Position numbers and translations under genes: made by a program | Shown: in pieces, positions 9,761-16,706 of the stretch | Layout of the letters: each line of letters starts with the position of its first letter | Numbering within the stretch: position 1 is the first letter of the stretch | NCBI GenBank assembly: GCA_023386315.1 | Contig: JAEWJZ010000010.1 | Location: forward strand, 124,001-188,000 | Source of the DNA: Bacillota bacterium | Lineage (GTDB): Bacteria > Bacillota > Clostridia > Lachnospirales > Lachnospiraceae | DNA: 64,000 nucleotides | Direction of reading: 5' to 3' | Notes under the pieces: generated by a model | The model's database searches: none | The model's input: the letters and a program-made list of their open reading frames with translations, nothing else | What the model was told of the DNA's origin: nothing

Positions 9761-10213
9761 CTACTTCTTTAATAATTTTCCTATCTCTTCCATAAAGGTA
9801 TTTACATCCTTGAATTCCCTGTATACGGAAGCGAACCGCACATATGCAACCTCGTCGACTTCCTGCAGTTTTTTCATAACAAGCTCTCCGATGACGGTGC
9901 TCTCCACTTCTTTCTCCTCCCGGTTAAAAACCTGGGTTTCAATCTCATCTACCATAGCGGCGATCTGCTGGGAAGAAACCGGCCTTTTGTGGCAGGAATG
10001 AAGAATTCCTGATTCAATCTTGGAGCGGTCATAAACCTCTCTGGAATTATCTTTTTTTATAACCATAAGCGGCATGGTTTCCAGCTTTTCATAAGTGGTA
10101 AACCGCTTCCCGCACTTTTCACATTGTCTGCGGCGTCTGATCGAACTGTTGTCGTCTGCCGGTCTGGAATCAATGACCTTTGTATCTGCCTCGTTGCAAA
10201 ATGGACATTTCAC
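9761..10213 (-). CDS. nrdR: Transcriptional repressor NrdR
   Basis: NrdR represses ribonucleotide reductase genes when its ATP-cone senses dATP. The 150-residue protein has an N-terminal zinc ribbon (Cys3, Cys6, Cys31, Cys34) with the arginine-rich DNA-binding stretch RRRRQ, followed by an ATP-cone (about 49-139) homologous to that at the N-terminus of NrdD. Length and motifs are typical. A matching NrdR box lies in the nrdDG promoter at 2688-2701, so both regulator and a likely target are in the window. Its own promoter has no convincing box. Confidence 0.97.
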   Translation of the reverse strand: MKCPFCNEADTKVIDSRPADDNSSIRRRRQCEKCGKRFTTYEKLETMPLMVIKKDNSREVYDRSKIESGILHSCHKRPVSSQQIAAMVDEIETQVFNREEKEVESTVIGELVMKKLQEVDEVAYVRFASVYREFKDVNTFMEEIGKLLKK

Positions 10214-10258
10214 GCCTCGGATCCTCCTGTCTTACGGACTGTAACTTTTATTATGTAT

Positions 10259-10287
10259 ATCATAACTTACAATCCACAGATTCGCAA
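10259..10287 (-). promoter_or_regulatory. nrdR-yqeG promoter
   Basis: TTGCGA (10282-10287) and TATGAT (10259-10264) are separated by 17 bp on the minus strand, in the short gap between ylmC and nrdR. An AGGAGG and a second GAGG precede the nrdR ATG. Confidence 0.5.
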
Positions 10288-10299
10288 GCCCATCTTCCA

Positions 10300-10560
10300 T
10301 TAAATACCGCATTTTCCCGTCGCTTTTTCCAAATCCACGTTAACCAGAATAATATCAGGACCTACCTGTCTGATATCACAAAACGGGATGATATATTCTT
10401 TTTCCCGCACAAGAAAGCCGCAAAAGCATCCGGGACCTGGCACAATGATAGCCAGAAGACAGCCTGTTTCCATATCAAAATCAACGTCCCCTACAAAACC
10501 AAGACGCCTGCAGTCACAGATATTAATCACTTCTTTTTGTTTCAGATCGCAAATGCGCAT
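10300..10560 (-). CDS. YlmC/YmxH family PRC-barrel sporulation protein
   Basis: This 86-residue protein starts MRICDLKQKEVINICD and matches the YlmC/YmxH family, a small PRC-barrel-like beta protein found in spore formers. The family is linked to sporulation by distribution; its biochemical role is not established. I placed the start at the ATG at 10560 because AGGAGG lies 8 bp upstream; a GTG three codons earlier lacks that spacing. Being next to nrdR and yqeG is an arrangement I recall from related clostridia. Confidence 0.85.
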   Translation of the reverse strand: MRICDLKQKEVINICDCRRLGFVGDVDFDMETGCLLAIIVPGPGCFCGFLVREKEYIIPFCDIRQVGPDIILVNVDLEKATGKCGI

Positions 10561-10619
10561 AAGACACACCTCCTATAGTGTATTCTATGCGCATGCAAAC
10601 CTGGTGACACGGTTTCAAA

Positions 10620-11444
10620 TTAAAATTCCTGTTTCTGTAACGCTTCATAAGAAGAATCATAAAGATGACCTTCGGGATGTAAAACTTTCTCTGGCTTCAG
10701 TTCTTTATAGTATTCTGTTAATGTGGCGTACATATACGGAGTAATCCAGAGATATGCGATTCCGAAAGAAAAATAACCAAGAATTATCATTCCCATAAAA
10801 CTTAAATTAATGTAAAAAAGGCTACCCTTATTCCCTTTCATCAGCGCTGCACTCTCTCTGATGCACTGGAAAACACCTTTATCCGGTTCCTCCACAAATA
10901 TAAACATGGACTGGGACACATATAAGGATGTAATCATAATGCCGGCCAGAAGTAACAGATAAGTAATGATCAGCAGAACTACCATAACCGGAATAAAATC
11001 CGTAATAGCGGCTACTGCCAGTACTACATAATATGGAATTGCCCAGACCATTATAAGCAAAAATATAATAAAATTCAGGCCGATAAACTTATGCGGCTTA
11101 TTTTTAAATCCAAAAAGCAGATCTGCAATCTTCGCCGGCTCATTGTCGCTGATATTTAAAAATATCTTTAACATACCCGGTGTAAATAAGGACATCAGGA
11201 CAAGCATAAGTACCGTCGCAATTACCACGACCGTTATGATGACGATATATTGTGTCATGTTGCTGCCTGCTCCGGGCATACTCTCAGTACCCAGTATCCC
11301 CGCTATTAAGGTTGCAAAAAACACCATCATAAAAATAATTGTCATAATTGCGCCTACAATTAACTGAACACCAACGCAGAGACCATAGTTACCCTGCAAT
11401 TTCTGCTTTGCACGCTTTTTCAGCTCTTTTGATGTTATCTTCAA
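10620..11444 (-). CDS. DUF975 family integral membrane protein
   Basis: This 274-residue polytopic protein has about six hydrophobic segments after a basic N-terminus (KITSKELKKRAKQKLQGN), the hallmark of the DUF975 family. Function is unknown; it is predicted to sit in the cytoplasmic membrane. The start is a TTG that overlaps the stop of the upstream gene by 4 bp (TTGA) and has AGGAGG 9 bp upstream, so the two genes are translationally coupled. Confidence 0.8.
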   Translation of the reverse strand: MKITSKELKKRAKQKLQGNYGLCVGVQLIVGAIMTIIFMMVFFATLIAGILGTESMPGAGSNMTQYIVIITVVVIATVLMLVLMSLFTPGMLKIFLNISDNEPAKIADLLFGFKNKPHKFIGLNFIIFLLIMVWAIPYYVVLAVAAITDFIPVMVVLLIITYLLLLAGIMITSLYVSQSMFIFVEEPDKGVFQCIRESAALMKGNKGSLFYINLSFMGMIILGYFSFGIAYLWITPYMYATLTEYYKELKPEKVLHPEGHLYDSSYEALQKQEF

Positions 11445-11851
11445 TGAAACGCACCTCCTGCAGTTAATTCATCAAGTAATCCCAATGCCACAATAAGGAT
11501 TAACACAATCACTGTAAGTACCAGTGCAATTATTGAAGTTATTAAACCTGCCATTGCATTTCCTTCGAAATGATCCTCTGTCCTGGAAAGCAGGGCAAAT
11601 ACAATACCCAGACTGCCAAAAATAAGACCTCCATAACAGCAGCAGGAGGTTACAATGCCGATGATTCCCATAATAAGAGAGGCAAGCGCCATATTATTCT
11701 GCTTTTTCTGCTGAGGCTGCTGTGGCTGCTGGTATACAGTGTTGTAACCTCCGTTATTCTGTTCACCGCCGGAATTTTCAAAAACAGGCTGTATCTCATT
11801 CTTCTGTGTAACAGAAGGATCATCCAAATTCATCTGATTATCCTGATCCAT
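11441..11851 (-). CDS. DUF4190-like small membrane protein
   Basis: This 136-residue protein has a hydrophilic Gln/Pro/Asn-rich N-terminal half (QQPQQPQQKKQ around 41-51) and then two membrane hairpin segments at about 54-88 and 98-126, a layout typical of DUF4190-type proteins. A run of three cysteines (70-72) interrupts the first segment. No function can be assigned. It leads the operon with the DUF975 gene. SD AAAGGAGATG precedes the ATG. Confidence 0.75.
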   Translation of the reverse strand: MDQDNQMNLDDPSVTQKNEIQPVFENSGGEQNNGGYNTVYQQPQQPQQKKQNNMALASLIMGIIGIVTSCCCYGGLIFGSLGIVFALLSRTEDHFEGNAMAGLITSIIALVLTVIVLILIVALGLLDELTAGGAFH

Positions 11852-11884
11852 GAATTATCATCTCCTTTAAGTCATAATAAAGGC

Positions 11885-11931
11885 ATTATACATTATTTTC
11901 CATTATATGTAAAATGAAGTTTTTCTTTCAA
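11885..11931 (-). promoter_or_regulatory. Overlapping promoters for the DUF4190-like/DUF975 operon
   Basis: Two sigma-A-like promoters overlap on the minus strand: TTTACA (11908-11913) with TATAAT (11885-11890), 17-bp spacer, and TTGAAA (11926-11931) with TATAAT (11902-11907), 18-bp spacer. Confidence 0.6.
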
Positions 11932-11961
11932 TTTTTAAAGTCTCAAGCTTCCCCATATAAA

Positions 11962-13074
11962 TTAATTTAATTTTTTGTTTAACCAATCAATTATTTCTGG
12001 AAATACCTCATCCAGATAATTCTGGGTACAGTGTTCACCATCTGCGTAATATTTTAAAGTCTTTTCTCCATCAGACCATTTCATAATCTTATCGGCATGC
12101 ATCTTTGGCGAAGGCATAACTTCATCTTTCCCGGCGTGATAAAAAAGCAGTGGGATTTGAAGATGAGGAGCATCCTCGATATCCCAATCAAATGAATCAA
12201 CTGCCTGTTCCAACGTCTCACAACCAGTCATATACGTTACGCCCCGCTGCCAAACAGGATTCAGCTTTTTAAGGCCCTCCAATCCGCCGGTAAAAATAAG
12301 CCCGCTGTTCCCGACTACGCATTTTACTCTGTGATCATAGGCAGCGGACATTGGAGCCAGATATCCTCCCAGACTGAATCCAACAAGTGCAATCCGATTC
12401 CGGTCAATCGGATACTGTTGATTATGTTCAAACCAGTCTATAATTGCGGATACTGCTTTGTGATATTCTCTGGCATCAAATTTTAAGCTTTTCCACAGTT
12501 CACCCTGACCAGGACCGTCAAACGTAAAAAAATTAAAACCATTCTGACTGAATATAGTTCCCTGCGCATGTCCTTCCGCCTCTTTAATATTATCCATGCC
12601 ATTTACAAAAATAATCAACGGCCTTCCAGGTATATCAGACATTCTCAGATAGCCCGGAATTTTTGTACCCTTAAACGGAATATCCACTCTGATCGGCTTA
12701 TATGTCTCATCATATAAGCTTATGGCTTTTTTGTAACTTAATCGGGCCTTCTCCTGAGAAGTTTCCTTTTGCCGGCTGTCAATAAAAAAAATGTGCTGAC
12801 CAATATGGTAGCAGGCCGCTGCTTCATGAAACAGTGCTTTCGCTTTGAATCCGGATCCTTCGCTGAAAGCATCTTCGGCCTTTTGATACAGGTAATCCCC
12901 CTCCTTTGTCCATTCGGCGCACCACTGCATCCAGTTTTCGATTCTCGCAATGACTCTTTTCAGCCTCCAATAGTCAACACCAAATGACAGGAACCTTCCA
13001 TACCACCTTTGGTATACTTTTTCTCCCATAACGAAATTAAATGCGAATTTCTCTTTAAATGATAGTTTTACCAT
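11962..13074 (-). CDS. Alpha/beta hydrolase (FrsA/DHPON-hydrolase-like)
   Basis: This 370-residue cytoplasmic serine hydrolase has a helical N-terminal region (about 1-125) and then an alpha/beta-hydrolase core. The nucleophile elbow is GFSLGG (Ser234); the likely acid is Asp317 in HAGKDEV and the base is His348 in DGEHCTQN. An N-terminal helical extension before the core is typical of the FrsA / 2,6-dihydroxypseudooxynicotine hydrolase group; substrate unknown. The ATG at 13074 was chosen over one 21 codons upstream because the upstream extension overlaps the promoter and operator. Its neighbour is a MarR regulator sharing the same operator sequence, suggesting ligand-induced expression. Confidence 0.85.
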   Translation of the reverse strand: MVKLSFKEKFAFNFVMGEKVYQRWYGRFLSFGVDYWRLKRVIARIENWMQWCAEWTKEGDYLYQKAEDAFSEGSGFKAKALFHEAAACYHIGQHIFFIDSRQKETSQEKARLSYKKAISLYDETYKPIRVDIPFKGTKIPGYLRMSDIPGRPLIIFVNGMDNIKEAEGHAQGTIFSQNGFNFFTFDGPGQGELWKSLKFDAREYHKAVSAIIDWFEHNQQYPIDRNRIALVGFSLGGYLAPMSAAYDHRVKCVVGNSGLIFTGGLEGLKKLNPVWQRGVTYMTGCETLEQAVDSFDWDIEDAPHLQIPLLFYHAGKDEVMPSPKMHADKIMKWSDGEKTLKYYADGEHCTQNYLDEVFPEIIDWLNKKLN

Positions 13075-13108
13075 GTGCGTTAACCCTTTCCATTTTTTAG
13101 TTATATAT

Positions 13109-13137
13109 ATTATAGTTATAACAACTATTTGATACAA
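13109..13137 (-). promoter_or_regulatory. Hydrolase promoter with MarR-type operator in the spacer
   Basis: TTGTAT (13132-13137) and TATAAT (13109-13114) are separated by 17 bp on the minus strand. The spacer contains the 11-mer GTTATAACAAC (plus strand 13115-13125), which recurs at the marR promoter. Repressor bound here would block RNA polymerase. Confidence 0.65.
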
Positions 13138-13143
13138 AAATGC

Positions 13144-13581
13144 TTACACCGCATTTTTGCAAAGCCGCTCCAAGACACTATAAAACAGGTTCAGCTCTTC
13201 ATCCGATACTCCTTTTCTCAATTGCTCATTGACTTCTTCAATATAAGGAATCAGGTCCTCAAACATTTTTTGTGCCGCATCGGTAAGATATATACAAGAT
13301 ATTCTTCTGTCCTTTTTACTGTTTTCCCTTATGATATATCCATCCTTTGATAATACATCCAGAATTCTTGTGACATTCGTTTTATCTTTATACGTTCTTT
13401 GTGCAATATCACTTTGAATTAGCCCAGGCTCAGCATATAACACATTTAAAACTGTCCATTGCTCAAAGGTGATACCATACCCTTTTTCAATAAACGCATT
13501 AAGAATTCTTCTCTTTATCAGAACCTCGCCTTTAATTATTCTAAACCCCAGCAGTTTTGTATAGTCATATTCCATTTGCAC
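13144..13581 (-). CDS. MarR family transcriptional regulator
   Basis: This 145-residue winged-helix protein has the MarR layout: N- and C-terminal dimerisation helices around a wHTH. The recognition region is QSDIAQRTYKDKTNVTRILDVLSKDGYI and the wing is SKKDRRISCIYLT. It sits upstream of, and is transcribed in the same direction as, the hydrolase. The shared operator in both promoters points to autorepression and control of the hydrolase. Start is GTG at 13581 or ATG at 13575; the AAGGGG ribosome-binding site does not separate them. Confidence 0.9.
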   Translation of the reverse strand: MQMEYDYTKLLGFRIIKGEVLIKRRILNAFIEKGYGITFEQWTVLNVLYAEPGLIQSDIAQRTYKDKTNVTRILDVLSKDGYIIRENSKKDRRISCIYLTDAAQKMFEDLIPYIEEVNEQLRKGVSDEELNLFYSVLERLCKNAV

Positions 13582-13598
13582 AATGCCCCTTAAATTAA

Positions 13599-13638
13599 TT
13601 GTTATAACAACATTAGCTTATACCACCATTTTTGTCAA
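13599..13638 (-). promoter_or_regulatory. marR promoter and palindromic operator
   Basis: TTGACA (13633-13638) and TAATGT (13610-13615) have a 17-bp spacer on the minus strand. A perfect 12-bp palindrome TTGTTATAACAA lies at 13599-13610, overlapping the edge of the -10. The core GTTATAACAAC (13601-13611) is identical to the hydrolase operator. A further GTTATAAC occurs at 13678-13685. Confidence 0.7.
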
Positions 13639-13687
13639 GCTTATTTTTCTGAGTAAGTAAAAAATACAGTATGATATGTTATAACGC

Positions 13688-13724
13688 AAAACGCAGCAGG
13701 GCTTTCATTGTCCTGCTGCGTTTT
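13688..13724 (-). terminator. metNIQ terminator (bidirectional-looking)
   Basis: A 13-bp perfect stem, AAAACGCAGCAGG with CCTGCTGCGTTTT, encloses an 11-base loop 22 bp after the metQ stop. T-runs flank both sides, so it could act in both directions. Confidence 0.85.
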
Positions 13725-13746
13725 GAATTTCAATGCTATTTACCAA

Positions 13747-14649
13747 TTAAAATGAAGGAACAACCGCTCCGTCATAGGTATCTTCAATAAACTTTTTAAC
13801 TGTATCGCTGGTTAATGCTTCTACGAGAGCTTTTGTCTTATCGTTTGTTTCATCTCCCTTGCGGACTGCAATGATATTGCTGTAACGGGATGCTGCTGCA
13901 GAGGAGGCATCCTCAACTGCAAGTGCATCTGAAACCTTTAATCCTGCATCAATGGCATAGTTTCCGTTGATAACCGCTACATCCACATCACCGAGGGAAC
14001 GGGGAAGCTGAGCTGCCTCTACCTCAACAATCTTAAAGTTCTTGTCATTTTTTACAATATCGTTCTTGGTTGCTTCCAGACCAACGCCTTCTTTCAGCTG
14101 TATAAGACCTTTGTCAGCCAGAAGATTTAACGCTCTTGCCTCATTGGACACATCGTTTGGTACGGCGATCTGTGCGCCTTCTGCAAGATCTTCCAGAGAT
14201 TTGCTCTTTCCTGCATAGATTCCGTATGGCTCATAATGTATGGATCCGGCACTGACTAAATCGGTTCCTTTTTCTGCATTGAACTGATCTAAATACGGCT
14301 GATGCTGGAAGTAGTTTGCATCTAAGTCGCCGGAATCAAGTGCTACGTTTGGCTGTACATAATCGGTATATTCTTTTACAACCAGCTCATATCCTTTTTC
14401 CTTTAAAATATCTTTTGCAGCATTTAAAATCTCTGCATGAGGAGCGGGTGTGGCTCCTACTACGATTTTCTCCAGCTTGCCAGAAGCCTCTGTCTTGCTT
14501 TCTGCTTCTGCCTTTGTCTCAGCAGCCGTAGTTTCCGTTTTTGAATCTGCTGCAGCCGTGGTTGCGGGTGCTTCTTTGCTTCCTGCGCAGCCGGTCAGTG
14601 CTCCTGCCAAAAGCAGGGTTGCGGTTAAAGCATAAAAAGATTTTTTCAT
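13747..14649 (-). CDS. metQ: Methionine ABC transporter substrate-binding lipoprotein
   Basis: This is the extracellular methionine-binding lipoprotein of the NlpA/MetQ family. The 300-residue precursor has a signal peptide with lipobox LTGC (Cys21), an Ala/Thr/Glu-rich linker to about residue 57, then the periplasmic-binding-protein fold with the family signature VVGATPAPHAEIL and the DLDANYFQHQPYLD segment. It is third in metN-metI-metQ. Substrate specificity for L- or D-methionine is inferred from the family and from the NIL domain of its ATPase partner. Confidence 0.93.
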   Translation of the reverse strand: MKKSFYALTATLLLAGALTGCAGSKEAPATTAAADSKTETTAAETKAEAESKTEASGKLEKIVVGATPAPHAEILNAAKDILKEKGYELVVKEYTDYVQPNVALDSGDLDANYFQHQPYLDQFNAEKGTDLVSAGSIHYEPYGIYAGKSKSLEDLAEGAQIAVPNDVSNEARALNLLADKGLIQLKEGVGLEATKNDIVKNDKNFKIVEVEAAQLPRSLGDVDVAVINGNYAIDAGLKVSDALAVEDASSAAASRYSNIIAVRKGDETNDKTKALVEALTSDTVKKFIEDTYDGAVVPSF

Positions 14650-14695
14650 AATGATTTCCTCCTGAAAATTTATTTAATAACGCCTGTGGCAGTTA

Positions 14696-15361
14696 CTATT
14701 TAATTCGCTTGTCGCTCACTCTGGAAAGCTTCATGCCTGCTTCCTGTATAACCTGGACAATCAGGACAAGGATGGCAACTGTTATAAACATCATCTGTGT
14801 CTGATACCGGTAATATCCGTATTTGATGGCAATATCACCCAGACCGCCTCCGCCTACAAAGCCTGACATGGCAGAATAGGAAAGAATGGTTGTTATGGAT
14901 AAAGCTGCTCCTACTAAAAGAGAAGGCTTTGCCTCCGGTAAAAGGACCTTCCATATAATCTGCATGGCAGATGCTCCCATAGACTTGGCCGCCTCAATCA
15001 CCCCTGCATCCACTTCTTTAAAAGAAGACTCCACAACTCTTGCAACATAAGGTGCAGAAGCGATCACCAGAGGCGGAATTACTGCTTTTGCCCCGAGAGT
15101 GGTTCCCACAATCGCTTTGGTAATGGGGATTACCATGATCAGAAGAATAATAAAAGGTACGGAACGAAGCAGATTAATAATCAGCCCCAGAGTTTTCTGC
15201 AGCCAGGGAATGGGGTAAATTCCATCTTTATCCATGACAATGAGAACAATCCCTAACGGAATTCCGATTAAATAAGCAAAAAAGGAAGAGGTAAATGTCA
15301 TGAATAAAGTTTCCCATATTCCTAATTTCAGCATCTCTATCGTCGCAGCATCAAAGGTCAT
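14696..15361 (-). CDS. metI: Methionine ABC transporter permease
   Basis: This 221-residue inner-membrane permease has about five transmembrane helices and the BPD-transport EAA loop (EAAKSMGASAMQIIWKVLLPEA) that docks with MetN. It is a standard-length MetI. The gene overlaps the end of metN by 11 bp, so translation is coupled. Confidence 0.94.
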   Translation of the reverse strand: MTFDAATIEMLKLGIWETLFMTFTSSFFAYLIGIPLGIVLIVMDKDGIYPIPWLQKTLGLIINLLRSVPFIILLIMVIPITKAIVGTTLGAKAVIPPLVIASAPYVARVVESSFKEVDAGVIEAAKSMGASAMQIIWKVLLPEAKPSLLVGAALSITTILSYSAMSGFVGGGGLGDIAIKYGYYRYQTQMMFITVAILVLIVQVIQEAGMKLSRVSDKRIK

Positions 15362-16373
15362 AATCCTTCACCTCCTCAAAATTAATCTTTGCAGTCTTCA
15401 AATAATTTAAAATACGGTTCTGGTCAATCTCTTCTTCTGGCAGCTGAATCACCATCTGACCCATGGCGGTGCCTCCAATATCTCTTGTTTCTGCATACAT
15501 GATATTTACCGGCACCTTGCAGGCAAGTATCATATTGGAAAGAACCGGTTCAAAGGACGAACGTCCGTCAAAGGAAATACGGATTCTTCTGTTATTTCCA
15601 AACCCAGTTACCTGTTCCGCCGCATCTCCAAGAATCAGCTGTCTTCCGATTTTGGACTTAGGTCCGGAAAAGATGTCGGTGACGCAGCCAACTTCTGCGA
15701 TATGACTCTGGTCAATGATTGCAACTCTGTCACAGATCGCTTCTATAACCGTCATCTCATGGGTGATCACCACAACTGTAACTCCCATGTTTTTATTAAT
15801 TTCTTTTAAAAGCCCCAGTATGGATTTTGTCGTATTGGGATCCAGCGCACTGGTCGCCTCATCGCAAAGCAGAATCTTGGGGTTTGTGGCCAGCGCTCTG
15901 GCTATGGCAACTCTCTGCTTCTGGCCTCCGGAAAGCTGGGAGGGATAGGCTTTCGCCCTTTCCTTCAGACCAACCAGCTCCAGCAGCTCCATAGCTCTTT
16001 CCACTGCTTCTTTTTTCGAAACATTGGCAATTTCCAGGGGAAAGCATACATTCTGAAGCACATTTCTCTGGGCAAGTAAATTAAACTGCTGAAAAATCAT
16101 ACCCATGGATTGTCTTGCCAGCCTCTGCTGCCTGGAACTCATGGCGGAAAGACTCTGGTTTTCAAAAAGCACATCACCGGATGTGGGAACCTCTAAATAA
16201 TTGATACAGCGGACGAGGGTGCTTTTTCCGGCTCCGCTTAAACCGATAATTCCAAATATCTCCCCCCGTTCAATGGATAGATTGATATCATCTAATGCTT
16301 TAATGGGACCGTTTGAGGTTTGAAACTCTTTCCCCAGTCCGACCAGCTGAATAATTGGCTCTACTGACTGCAT
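15351..16373 (-). CDS. metN: Methionine ABC transporter ATP-binding protein
   Basis: This 340-residue ATPase drives methionine import. Walker A is GLSGAGKST, the signature is [15 protein letters not shown], and Walker B is ILLCDEATSALD. A C-terminal NIL (ACT-like) domain covers about residues 265-340; in MetN this domain binds methionine and causes transinhibition. The ATG at 16373 follows AAAGGAAATGACAC. It is the first structural gene after a leader containing a Met/Cys-rich small ORF and an intrinsic terminator, so the operon is probably controlled by attenuation. Confidence 0.96.
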   Translation of the reverse strand: MQSVEPIIQLVGLGKEFQTSNGPIKALDDINLSIERGEIFGIIGLSGAGKSTLVRCINYLEVPTSGDVLFENQSLSAMSSRQQRLARQSMGMIFQQFNLLAQRNVLQNVCFPLEIANVSKKEAVERAMELLELVGLKERAKAYPSQLSGGQKQRVAIARALATNPKILLCDEATSALDPNTTKSILGLLKEINKNMGVTVVVITHEMTVIEAICDRVAIIDQSHIAEVGCVTDIFSGPKSKIGRQLILGDAAEQVTGFGNNRRIRISFDGRSSFEPVLSNMILACKVPVNIMYAETRDIGGTAMGQMVIQLPEEEIDQNRILNYLKTAKINFEEVKDYDL

Positions 16374-16397
16374 GTGTCATTTCCTTTCTTTTTATGT

Positions 16398-16433
16398 ACA
16401 AAAAGGCCGCAAGCCATGCACAGACCTGCGACC
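16398..16433 (-). terminator. Attenuator terminator in the metNIQ leader
   Basis: On the minus strand GGTCGCAGGT pairs with GCTTGCGGCC (10 bp with G-U pairs), closing a short loop (stem 16405-16433), and is followed by TTTTTGT (16398-16404). It lies between the leader-peptide stop (16495) and metN (16373), so it must be bypassed for metN expression. A second hairpin directly upstream pairs GAAACCGC with GCGGAAGTTTC (16435-16456), leaving out a three-base GAA bulge. Its left arm could alternatively pair with the terminator right arm. Confidence 0.75.
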
Positions 16434-16494
16434 TGAAACTTCCGCATAGCGGTTTCCAGAAAACTCCAATCACAATCTATACAAATGAATTCCT

Positions 16495-16590
16495 TTATCG
16501 GTTTTTTATGCATCCGGAGAAACAACACATCATCATACACATGCCGTTCATCTGATCCATATTCATCTGCATAGCTGTTAACCGTCTCAT
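16495..16590 (-). CDS. Met/Cys-rich leader peptide of the metNIQ operon (31 aa)
   Basis: This small ORF starts at ATG 16590 and ends with TAA at 16497-16495. AAGGAG lies 8 bp before the ATG, so translation is well supported. Of 31 residues, 9 are methionine and 4 cysteine; the densest stretch is MCMMMCC at residues 17-23. The peptide begins MRRLTAMQMNMDQMNG and ends FSGCIKNR. It has no membrane segment. Promoter upstream, terminator downstream and a methionine importer as the regulated operon fit a ribosome-stalling attenuator that reads charged tRNA-Met and perhaps tRNA-Cys. A metal-binding peptide is the main alternative. No S-box or T-box is visible in this leader. Confidence 0.75.
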   Translation of the reverse strand: MRRLTAMQMNMDQMNGMCMMMCCFSGCIKNR

Positions 16591-16648
16591 GGCAGCCGCT
16601 CCTTTCCCTAAATCCTACGGATATAGTAGGTATATCTTTATGAGGCGT

Positions 16649-16677
16649 ATTTTACGCTCTCTTATCCGATTTGTCAA
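16649..16677 (-). promoter_or_regulatory. metNIQ promoter
   Basis: Consensus TTGACA (16672-16677) and TAAAAT (16649-16654) with a 17-bp spacer on the minus strand. Transcription should start near 16642, about 50 bases before the leader peptide ATG. A small hairpin CCTAC/GTAGG lies in this 5' segment. Confidence 0.8.
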
Positions 16678-16706
16678 TAGTTTTTTTGATATGCGAAAAA
16701 CTTTAC

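Noticed and set aside
10570..10620. Terminator after the DUF975 gene
   Set aside because: AAACC/GGTTT can pair, but the stem is short and no T-run follows.
16374..16640. SAM (S-box) riboswitch or methionine T-box in the metN leader
   Set aside because: The conserved S-box segments and the T-box GGTGG sequence are absent; the leader instead holds a translated Met/Cys-rich ORF and a terminator.
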